A stretch of 46,822 nt of DNA from Bacteroidales bacterium (GTDB lineage Bacteria > Bacteroidota > Bacteroidia > Bacteroidales > UBA932): assembly GCA_016281015.1 (NCBI GenBank), contig JAEEHS010000051.1, forward strand, positions 1 to 46,822. The letters run 5' to 3'. How positions within the stretch are numbered: position 1 is the stretch's first letter; each line of letters opens with the position of its first letter. A program made the position numbers and the translations under genes. Shown one piece after another: positions 15,406 through 21,637 of this stretch. Below the pieces are notes generated by a model. That model was not told the DNA's origin, made no database searches, and saw only the letters and a list, made by a program, of their open reading frames with translations.

Positions 15406-16474
15406 GATAGTTCGGGGAGGCTTTGGCAATCTGGACATCATGGGGATGGTTTTCGCGGAGCGATGCGGCGCTGACCCGGACAAACTGCGCCCGGTGGAGA
15501 TCCTCCAGGGTCGCGGCGCCGACATAGCCCATCCCGGAGCGCAGCCCGCCGGAGAGCTGGTACAGGACCTCCTGGACGCTTCCCTTGCAGGGGACCCGGG
15601 CGACCACGCCTTCCGGAACCAGTTTCTTGACGTCTTTCTGGAAATAGCGGTCCGCCGAGCCGGCCTTCATCGCATCGACAGAGCCCATGCCGCGGTAAGC
15701 TTTGAACCACATGCCGTCCATTTCCACCTTCTCGCCCGGCGCTTCGTCCGTCCCGGCGAAAAGCGAACCGCACATGACCGTGTCGCCGCCGGCCGCGAGG
15801 GCCTTCACGATGTCTCCGGAATAGCGGAGGCCGCCGTCTGCGATGACCGGGACGCCACCCGCGGCTTCCGCCACCTCGGCGATGGCCGTGAGCTGGGGGA
15901 CGCCGACCCCGGCGATGATGCGGGTCGTGCAGATGGAACCGGGACCAATGCCGACTTTCAGGGCATCCGCTCCGGCCGCCACGAGGTCACGGGCCGCCTG
16001 GGCCGTGGCGATATTGCCGACGACGACATCCAGGGACGGAAACGCCGCCTTGATCTCTTTCAGTTTGTCCAGGACCCCTTTCGAATGACCATGGGCGGAG
16101 TCCAGGACAATGGCATCCACGCCCGCCTCCACCAGTTTCGTCACCCGCTCCAGGGCATCCGCCGTGATGCCGACGCCGGCCGCGACCCGGAGCCCCTCCG
16201 CCTTGACTTTTCCCACCTCGGCCGCCTGGGCTTCGGCGCTCATGTTCTTGTGGATGACGCCGATTCCCCCGGCACGGGCCATAGCAAGGGCCATCGGCGC
16301 CTCAGTCACCGTGTCCATCGCCGCCGAAACGAAAGGAAGCTCCAGCGAGATGTGGCGGGTGAAGCGGGCGCTCAGGCTCACATCGCGCGGAAGCACTTCT
16401 GAATAGGCTGGCAGCAGGAGAACATCATCGAAAGTGATGGCTTTCCGGACGATTCTGTCTTGCAGAGAGGGCAT
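15398..16474 (-). CDS. guaB: IMP dehydrogenase lacking CBS domains
   Basis: Oxidises IMP to XMP with NAD, the step before GMP synthase. The 358-residue protein has [17 protein letters not shown] (13-29), [24 protein letters not shown], the catalytic Cys182 in [25 protein letters not shown] and [12 protein letters not shown]. Between [15 protein letters not shown] (about residue 91) and GLRVAAGVG (about 94) the Bateman module of two CBS domains, about 120 residues in most IMPDHs, is absent. The barrel is otherwise complete, so activity is likely, but CBS-mediated nucleotide control should be lost. Minus-strand promoter TAAATTTG lies 27 nt upstream. Confidence 0.93.
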   Translation of the reverse strand: MPSLQDRIVRKAITFDDVLLLPAYSEVLPRDVSLSARFTRHISLELPFVSAAMDTVTEAPMALAMARAGGIGVIHKNMSAEAQAAEVGKVKAEGLRVAAGVGITADALERVTKLVEAGVDAIVLDSAHGHSKGVLDKLKEIKAAFPSLDVVVGNIATAQAARDLVAAGADALKVGIGPGSICTTRIIAGVGVPQLTAIAEVAEAAGGVPVIADGGLRYSGDIVKALAAGGDTVMCGSLFAGTDEAPGEKVEMDGMWFKAYRGMGSVDAMKAGSADRYFQKDVKKLVPEGVVARVPCKGSVQEVLYQLSGGLRSGMGYVGAATLEDLHRAQFVRVSAASLRENHPHDVQIAKASPNYHG

Positions 16475-16497
16475 GGCTTGTCGGTTCTTGGTTCAGT

Positions 16498-16530
16498 CTT
16501 GCAAATTTAGCGAAAATATCGTTATCTTTG
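16498..16530 (+). promoter_or_regulatory. Promoter 5 nt from the start codon of the gene at 16536
   Basis: CTTG (16498-16501), 21 nt, then TATCTTTG (16523-16530), a perfect -7 box. The ATG follows after only 5 nt, which predicts a leaderless mRNA. Confidence 0.65.
16502..16509 (-). promoter_or_regulatory. Probable -7 box for guaB
   Basis: TAAATTTG on the minus strand, 27 nt before the guaB ATG. No clear TTTG box lies 19-21 nt further upstream. It interleaves with the divergent promoter of the gene at 16536. Confidence 0.5.
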
Positions 16531-16535
16531 CAGGG

Positions 16536-17060
16536 ATGAAACGAGTTTTGAGCATATTGTTCCTTCTTCTTTGCCTGGAAGCCGCCGCACAGGTGCGTTC
16601 CTACGGCGAGATGGACAGCAAGACTTTTGTCATCGGGCTGGACAGCTATTTCTTCGGGGCTTCCGGCTCCCTGGATTTCACGACCGCGGGAAAGCCCTTC
16701 CAGGCTTCCGTCTCCGGGCCCCAGGTCAGCGTCAACGGCAGCGTCCTTCCCGTCGGAGACGGCGAGAAACTCGTCGGGGTCCATGACTTTACGGGGAACG
16801 GACAGTTGGAACTGGTCGTCGGAAGCCGCGGCGGAAACGCCGTCGCTGCCTATATCTTCCAGTACGCGGGCGGAGGCTGGCAGCGGATCGGAAAGATCGG
16901 CGCCAGCGGGGACGGCGTCAGCGAAATCCGGGTCTTCCGGGGGGCGCTGACCGTCAAGGACAAGAACTCCGGAGCCCTCCACACCTGGACCTGCCACAAC
17001 GGACGCTTTGATTTCAAGTCGTCCGGCGGCGGGCCCGATCCCACACCGTCAAACCTTTAA
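16536..17060 (+). CDS. Exported protein of unknown function with an FG-GAP-like segment
   Basis: A 174-residue protein with a clear signal peptide (MKRVLSILFLLLCLEAAA, cut before QVRSYG). The mature part is beta-rich and contains VGVHDFTGNGQLELVVGSRGG, which resembles an FG-GAP/VCBS calcium-binding repeat, then an Asp/Gly-rich region and a Pro/Gly tail. I do not recognise a family. The ATG at 16536 is chosen because the signal peptide starts there and the promoter lies just upstream; the longer frame from 16434 would overlap guaB. An outer-membrane barrel gene follows 15 nt later, suggesting one transcript and a shared envelope role. Confidence 0.7.
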   Translation: MKRVLSILFLLLCLEAAAQVRSYGEMDSKTFVIGLDSYFFGASGSLDFTTAGKPFQASVSGPQVSVNGSVLPVGDGEKLVGVHDFTGNGQLELVVGSRGGNAVAAYIFQYAGGGWQRIGKIGASGDGVSEIRVFRGALTVKDKNSGALHTWTCHNGRFDFKSSGGGPDPTPSNL

Positions 17061-17075
17061 TACTTATAAAACGAA

Positions 17076-17726
17076 ATGAAAAAGTTTTTTGCGATCGCCG
17101 CAGCCCTCGTGCTGTTTGGCACCCAGGCCTTTGCCCAGTTCTCTGTGGGCGCCGGCTACATCAACTCCACCCAGTCCGGCAAGTACAAAGATCTCCAGGG
17201 CAACTGGCAGAAAAACAAAAACACCATCGACCTCAACGGTGCTTACGTCGGTGCGAACTACACCATCGACCTCAGTGACGCCGTGAACGGTCTCGGCATT
17301 ACCCCGGGTATCTACTTCACCCTCCTCGCCGGCAAGGACAAGGACATCGCCTCCCTCTCCTACACCGATATCGCCGCGAACCTGCCGATCAACATCAACT
17401 ACGGCTTCGACCTGACAGGGGACTTCAAACTCTTCGCCTATGCCGGCCCGATCTTCCAGCTCGGCCTCATCCGCACGGGCGTGGATACCAGCTCCAACCC
17501 CAAGACGACCATCAATTACTTCAAGGACCAGACGCTCGCAGGCGTCGTCGTTGCCAAGGCCCAGAACCGCTTCAACATCTATCTCGGCGGCGGTCTCGGC
17601 TTCGAAGTCAACAACCAGATCCAGGTAATCCTCGGCTACAACCACTCCCTGATGAACATCATGAATGACGATGACCTCAAGGCTGGCCGCGGCCAGATTA
17701 CCGTCGGTCTCGGCTACAAGTTCTAA
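17076..17726 (+). CDS. Outer-membrane beta-barrel protein
   Basis: A 216-residue exported protein: signal peptide MKKFFAIAAALVLFGTQAFA, mature start QFSVGAGYINS. The body is a series of amphipathic beta strands (GAYVGANYTIDLS, ITPGIYFTLLAGKD, LPININYGFDLTGD, FKLFAYAGPIFQLGL, FNIYLGGGLGFEV, IQVILGYNHS), and the last strand ends ITVGLGYKF with the C-terminal Phe that BAM recognises. This fits a small eight-stranded OmpA/OprF-type or OMP_b-brl barrel. Substrate and role are unknown. It lies 15 nt after the exported protein gene and ends 3 nt before the convergent apt gene. Confidence 0.85.
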   Translation: MKKFFAIAAALVLFGTQAFAQFSVGAGYINSTQSGKYKDLQGNWQKNKNTIDLNGAYVGANYTIDLSDAVNGLGITPGIYFTLLAGKDKDIASLSYTDIAANLPININYGFDLTGDFKLFAYAGPIFQLGLIRTGVDTSSNPKTTINYFKDQTLAGVVVAKAQNRFNIYLGGGLGFEVNNQIQVILGYNHSLMNIMNDDDLKAGRGQITVGLGYKF

Positions 17727-17729
17727 GAG

Positions 17730-18308
17730 CTACCCCTCTGTCACATGAATCAGAGACTTTACCGGGGCGATGTCTTCCAAACGACGACGCCCCGGTAAAT
17801 CGTCTATTTCCACCAGGAACACGAAGTCTTTCACCTTGACGCGGCAGGGCGTTCCGTCAATGACGACTTCCTGCCGTTCCAGTCCTTCCGCCAGCCCCCG
17901 GGCCGTACCGCCGGTCGCGAGGATGTCGTCGAAAAAGGTCAGTTCCACGACGCCGTCCGCACTCCGGCGGCTCGCCGCGAGGTCGCTGCGGCGGAAATAG
18001 ACATGGTCCGGACCGTACTCTTTCATGATCTCCACCTGGACGAGGTCCCCTTCCGAGAAGGGCAGCTTGCCCTTTTTCCGGATGGGAATGACATTCTGGA
18101 TGTTTTCGCATCCATACAGCATCGGAGCGGCGAAAAGGAAACCGCGGGCCTCGGGGGCGGCGATGTTCGGTGCCCCGCACAGGGCGCCGAGGTCACGGGT
18201 CAGGCTGCGGAACACTTCCTTGTCCTGCAGCAGGGGAATGATGTCCACGAAATTGACTCCCTTGATCGGGAAGTCCGGATAGAACTTGAGTGCTTTTTTG
18301 TAGTCCAT
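17730..18308 (-). CDS. apt: Adenine phosphoribosyltransferase
   Basis: Salvages adenine with PRPP to AMP. The 192-residue protein has DFPIKGVNFVDIIPLLQD, the APEARGFLFAAPM loop, VIPIRKKGKLPFSEG and the PRPP-binding signature ELTFFDDILATGGTA. It has a few more residues than typical Apt (about 175-180), partly in the KEYGPDHVYFRRSDLAASRRSADG insert. The ATG at 18308 lies 1 nt after the stop of the LuxR-type regulator; the earlier TTG gives no homology. It is the last gene of the run queH, hemerythrin, regulator, apt. Confidence 0.9.
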   Translation of the reverse strand: MDYKKALKFYPDFPIKGVNFVDIIPLLQDKEVFRSLTRDLGALCGAPNIAAPEARGFLFAAPMLYGCENIQNVIPIRKKGKLPFSEGDLVQVEIMKEYGPDHVYFRRSDLAASRRSADGVVELTFFDDILATGGTARGLAEGLERQEVVIDGTPCRVKVKDFVFLVEIDDLPGRRRLEDIAPVKSLIHVTEG

Positions 18309-18309
18309 A

Positions 18310-18891
18310 TCAATCAACGGAATTCATGTCAATCAGGTTGTTCAGCAGGGCATAGACCGTCAGGCCGGCGACGGTCTTGATACCGGTCTTCCGGGTGATG
18401 TTCTTGCGGTGGGTGATGACCGTGTGGATGGAAATGTTGTACAGGTCGGCGATTTCCTTGTTCAGCATTCCCTTGGCGACGCAGATGAGGATTTCCTTTT
18501 CGCGGAGCGAAAGGCCTTCGCCTTCGGATTTCGGGACGTCGGAATGCCCCTCGAGGGCTTCCCGCACCTTCCGGATGATGGTGGTGGGGGCATCGTAAAG
18601 TCCGATCGCCCCGTCAAACTGTTTCTGGACCTCCTCTTCGAGCGAGGGGGAGGCCAGTACGAGGACCGCCGCGTCGGTGCTGTCGGAGATGCGGACCTTC
18701 AGCTGGCTCCGGGAAGCGAAATCCACCACTTCCGGATCCACGATGACCACGTCCGCTTCCCAGCCCCGCAGACCGCCGGAGAGGTCCGTCAAGATCCCGC
18801 AGACCTCGAATTCGCCCAGGTCGCGGAAGACCTGCTCAAGGCCGCGCGCCACAATGGCGGAAGGGGTGACGAGAAGAATCTGTTTACTCAT
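18310..18891 (-). CDS. LuxR/NarL-type response regulator
   Basis: A 193-residue transcription regulator. The N-terminal half is a receiver-like domain with a probable phospho-Asp in DVVIVDPE (about residue 52), and the last 65 residues are a GerE/LuxR helix-turn-helix (LSLREKEILICVAKGMLNKEI, then VITHRKNITRKTGI). The acidic pocket near the N-terminus is poor (ILLVTPSAI rather than two acidic residues), so phosphorylation may be weak or absent. No histidine kinase is nearby. It overlaps the upstream hemerythrin gene by 8 nt. Hemerythrin-regulator pairs are frequent in Bacteroidota, so regulation by nitrosative or oxygen stress is a fair guess but not shown. Confidence 0.85.
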   Translation of the reverse strand: MSKQILLVTPSAIVARGLEQVFRDLGEFEVCGILTDLSGGLRGWEADVVIVDPEVVDFASRSQLKVRISDSTDAAVLVLASPSLEEEVQKQFDGAIGLYDAPTTIIRKVREALEGHSDVPKSEGEGLSLREKEILICVAKGMLNKEIADLYNISIHTVITHRKNITRKTGIKTVAGLTVYALLNNLIDMNSVD

Positions 18892-19579
18892 GGGATTCCA
18901 GCCGGTTGACAAGGGTCACGAGCACGTCGTCCTCCAGTGCCGTATGACGCTGGAGATCACGTTCCAGGGTGAAGATATAGAAGAGCGCACGGAAAATCTG
19001 CTGCTGGTCGCACTGGGGCGGCAGGTATTTCATCACGAGGTTCTTCAAATCGTCGATTTTCTCCTGGATATTGGAATGGTTGTCTTCGTATTCCCCGATG
19101 GTGAAGCCGTCGGGGTTGCCGCCGAGAACCGCCTCGACATGGGGAAAGACCGTCTCCTCCTCATAGGCGAAATGTTTCAGGAGTTCCTCCTTGTAGCCTT
19201 CGAAGAAGGTGTCGAGTACCTTTCGCTCCCGCGCCCCGCAGGGCTCCATCAGGCTGTCCAGGGCAAGGGACAGTTCCTTCAGCGCCACATGGATGTAATA
19301 GTCATGGGAAAGATGGAGATAGCGGACGATATCGTGGAGGTCCGCCTTGTCCAGCGCCTCCTTGGCGGGGCGATAGCCGTCGAAGGCGTACACGCTGCAT
19401 ATCAGCAGGAAAGAGCCCGTATGGACCCCCTGCCGGCGGCAGACTTCCTCGACCGTCGCATCGCCGAAGCCGAAGGGAATGCCCATCCGGGACAGGACGC
19501 CGACCAGGGTGAAATCCAGATTCACCAGGTCTGCCATTTTCATGGAAGCGGAAAGCGGACGAAATTGCGATGTATCCAT
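18884..19579 (-). CDS. ScdA/YtfE-like hemerythrin-domain protein
   Basis: A 231-residue protein with an ScdA_N-like start (VNLDFTLVGVLSRMGIPFGF, then TVEEVCRRQGV) and a hemerythrin domain. Candidate di-iron ligands are His in LHLSHDYYIHVALKE, HFAYEEETVFPHV, DNHSNIQEK and LQRHTALEDDVL. YtfE/ScdA/RIC proteins repair iron-sulfur centres damaged by NO or oxidants; the same role is inferred here. The usual Cys of the ScdA N-domain loop is not where expected (the Cys is in EEVCRRQ). The ATG at 19579 is supported by TAAATTTG 18 nt upstream. It is followed by the LuxR-type regulator with an 8-nt overlap. Confidence 0.85.
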   Translation of the reverse strand: MDTSQFRPLSASMKMADLVNLDFTLVGVLSRMGIPFGFGDATVEEVCRRQGVHTGSFLLICSVYAFDGYRPAKEALDKADLHDIVRYLHLSHDYYIHVALKELSLALDSLMEPCGARERKVLDTFFEGYKEELLKHFAYEEETVFPHVEAVLGGNPDGFTIGEYEDNHSNIQEKIDDLKNLVMKYLPPQCDQQQIFRALFYIFTLERDLQRHTALEDDVLVTLVNRLESHE

Positions 19580-19597
19580 GATGCGTGGAATTTGGTT

Positions 19598-19605
19598 CAA
19601 ATTTA
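19598..19605 (-). promoter_or_regulatory. Probable -7 box for the hemerythrin-regulator-apt genes
   Basis: TAAATTTG on the minus strand, 18 nt before the ATG at 19579. It overlaps the stop codon of queH, so these genes may be expressed separately from queH. Confidence 0.5.
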
Positions 19606-20202
19606 CACTTTTTCCTCGGAAAGCGCAAGACGGGCCATGGAAAATTCGCAGCCACAGTAGCGCTGGTTGTAGAAATTCTCTTCCCGGATGATGGCGTTTC
19701 TCCGCTCCTGCAGGCCGCCCTTGCGCCAGTTCCGGTCCCACCAGAGGACCCCTTCCACCGCCGCGCAGGCCGCCCTCCCGGCGGCATTGACCTGGTCGAG
19801 GTCCTTCCAGCGGGAAGAAGCCAATGTCGTCGTGAGCACCGGGAAGCCGTGCCCGGCGGCATAGCGCGCCGCCCGCTCCAGCCGGTAGGTGAAACAGCGC
19901 AGGCAGCGTGCGCCCCGCTCCGGCTCGGCCTCCAGCCCCCGGACCGCGCCGCGCCAGGCGTCATGGTCATAGACGTCGTCCACGATCTCGATGCCCCATT
20001 TACGGGCATAGCGGACGCACTCGCTCAGCCGGTGACCATATTCTTCCGAAGGATAGATATTGGCGTTGGAATAGAAGATGACGGGGGTGACACCCTGCTG
20101 GACCAGGTACTCCACGATGGCACTCGAGCAGGGCGCGCAGCAGGCGTGGAGCAGCACCCGCGTCGCCCCCATGGGCACATCCAGCGGCAAAAAAGGTTTC
20201 AT
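19603..20202 (-). CDS. queH: Epoxyqueuosine reductase QueH
   Basis: Reduces epoxyqueuosine to queuosine in tRNA, the last step of queuosine synthesis, as the non-cobalamin alternative to QueG. The 199-residue protein has the family cysteine sets: LLHACCAPCSSA near the N-terminus, RCLRCFTYR in the middle and YCGCEFS near the C-terminus, which bind a 4Fe-4S cluster and a second metal. FYSNANIYP and TTTLASSRWKD are also typical. A full TTTG-20-TATCTTTG promoter lies just upstream, only 4 nt from the ATG at 20202. A later in-frame ATG (MGATRVLLHACC, 20172) would leave a short leader and is an alternative start. Confidence 0.92.
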   Translation of the reverse strand: MKPFLPLDVPMGATRVLLHACCAPCSSAIVEYLVQQGVTPVIFYSNANIYPSEEYGHRLSECVRYARKWGIEIVDDVYDHDAWRGAVRGLEAEPERGARCLRCFTYRLERAARYAAGHGFPVLTTTLASSRWKDLDQVNAAGRAACAAVEGVLWWDRNWRKGGLQERRNAIIREENFYNQRYCGCEFSMARLALSEEKV

Positions 20203-20206
20203 TTTG

Positions 20207-20238
20207 CAAAGATAATCATTATATTTGCGCTCCCCAAA
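20207..20238 (-). promoter_or_regulatory. Promoter of queH, 4 nt from the upstream ATG
   Basis: Minus strand TTTG (20235-20238), 20 nt, TATCTTTG (20207-20214): an exact match to the Bacteroidota consensus in sequence and spacing. It lies 4 nt from ATG 20202, or 34 nt from the alternative start at 20172. Confidence 0.75.
20220..20227 (+). promoter_or_regulatory. Probable -7 box for nhaC
   Basis: TATATTTG on the plus strand, 23 nt before the ATG at 20251. It overlaps the spacer of the divergent queH promoter, so both cannot be occupied at once. Confidence 0.55.
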
Positions 20239-20250
20239 CGAACTTTCCTG

Positions 20251-21576
20251 ATGGCCATCCATACCGAAACATCCCGTCACCGCCTCCCTTCCGGCCGCCG
20301 TATGAACGGCTGGCTCGCCTTGAGTCCCCTCCTGGTCTTTCTGGCGGTGTATGTCATTTCCTCCCTCGTAGCGAACGATTTCTACAAAGTGCCGGTCGCC
20401 GCGGCCTTTATCATCGCTTCGGCTTACGCGATGCTCATCACCCCGGTGGACAAGACCGATACGAAGATCTCCATCTTCTCCGAGGGGGCGGGCAACAAGA
20501 ATGTGCTCCTGATGATCTGGATTTTCGTACTGGCGGGCGCCTTCGCCGCCACGGCCAAGGATATCGGCGCCATCGATGCCACGGTGGCCGCCACCCTCCG
20601 GGTGTTGCCCGGCAAAATGGTCTATGCCGGATTGTTCCTTGCCGCCTGCTTCATTTCCATGGCCATCGGGACCTCCGTCGGAACCATTGTCGCGCTGGTG
20701 CCCATCGCCTCGGGCATCGCCGCCGAGACATCCGCCAGCGTCCCCTTCATGACGGCCCTCGTCATGGGCGGCGCCTTCTTCGGCGACAATCTTTCCTTCA
20801 TTTCCGACACAACCGTCGCCGCGACCAAGACCCAGGGGGTGTCCATGCGGGACAAGTTCAAGTCCAATCTCTGGATTGCGGCGCCCGCCGCCCTGGTCGT
20901 AACCGTCATCTACGTGGTGATGGGCTTCAGCGTGGAAGTGTCGCCTGCGGGCGGAGCGGTCGACTGGTGGGGGCTGATTCCCTACCTTCTCGTCATCGGA
21001 ATGGCGCTCTCCGGGGTGAATGTCGTGACGGCCCTGGTGGTAGGGACCCTCGTCAACGGGGTCATCGGCTGGACCACGGGGGCCTATGACTGGGTCGGCT
21101 GGATGAGTTCCATCGGCAGCGGCATCTCCGGCATGGGTGAACTGATCATCGTCTCGCTCCTGGCGGGCGGCCTGCTGGAGCTGATCCGCTACAACGGCGG
21201 GCTGGATTTCATCATCGCCGGCCTGACCCGGCGCATCCGGGGGCCCAAGGCGGCCTACCTCAGCATCGCGGGACTGGTCTCCCTGATCAATTTCTGCACG
21301 GCCAACAATACCATCGCCATCCTGACGGCCGGACCGCTGGCCAGGGACATCGGCGAGCGCTATGCGCTGGATCCCCGCCGGACGGCCTCCATCCTGGACA
21401 CCTTCTCCTGCCTGGTCCAGGGCATCATCCCCTATGGGGCCCAGATGCTGATGGCTTCGGGCCTGGCCGGGGTTTCTGCGGTCAGCATCATCCCGCATCT
21501 GTACTATCCCTTCTTCCTCGGCCTGGCCGCGCTGGTAAGCATCCTGCTCCGTCCGGTGGCCCATCCCCATAAATAG
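20251..21576 (+). CDS. nhaC: NhaC-family Na+/H+ antiporter
   Basis: A 441-residue inner-membrane protein with about 11-12 hydrophobic segments, of the NhaC/PF03553 family that exchanges Na+ for H+ (some members carry amino acids). Typical stretches are AIGTSVGTIVALVPIASGIA, MGGAFFGDNLSFISDTTVAATKTQG, LINFCTANNTIAILTAGPLA and FSCLVQGIIPYGAQM. The ATG at 20251 is chosen from the promoter and because the longer frame from 19585 is antisense to queH. It diverges from queH, and feoAB follows 61 nt later with its own promoter. Confidence 0.88.
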   Translation: MAIHTETSRHRLPSGRRMNGWLALSPLLVFLAVYVISSLVANDFYKVPVAAAFIIASAYAMLITPVDKTDTKISIFSEGAGNKNVLLMIWIFVLAGAFAATAKDIGAIDATVAATLRVLPGKMVYAGLFLAACFISMAIGTSVGTIVALVPIASGIAAETSASVPFMTALVMGGAFFGDNLSFISDTTVAATKTQGVSMRDKFKSNLWIAAPAALVVTVIYVVMGFSVEVSPAGGAVDWWGLIPYLLVIGMALSGVNVVTALVVGTLVNGVIGWTTGAYDWVGWMSSIGSGISGMGELIIVSLLAGGLLELIRYNGGLDFIIAGLTRRIRGPKAAYLSIAGLVSLINFCTANNTIAILTAGPLARDIGERYALDPRRTASILDTFSCLVQGIIPYGAQMLMASGLAGVSAVSIIPHLYYPFFLGLAALVSILLRPVAHPHK

Positions 21577-21602
21577 GGATTGAAACTGTCGCAGCAGCGC
21601 CG

Positions 21603-21610
21603 TAACTTTG
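21603..21610 (+). promoter_or_regulatory. Probable promoter of feoAB
   Basis: TAACTTTG, with ATTG (21579-21582) 20 nt upstream. The ATG at 21638 follows after 27 nt. Confidence 0.55.
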
Positions 21611-21637
21611 CGCTGCAAGCGCAAAAAGGCAGAACCA

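Noticed and set aside
19603..21624. 673-codon minus-strand frame joining QueH to sequence opposite nhaC
   Set aside because: Only the part from 20202 down is QueH. The rest is antisense to nhaC, and a perfect promoter lies at the true start.
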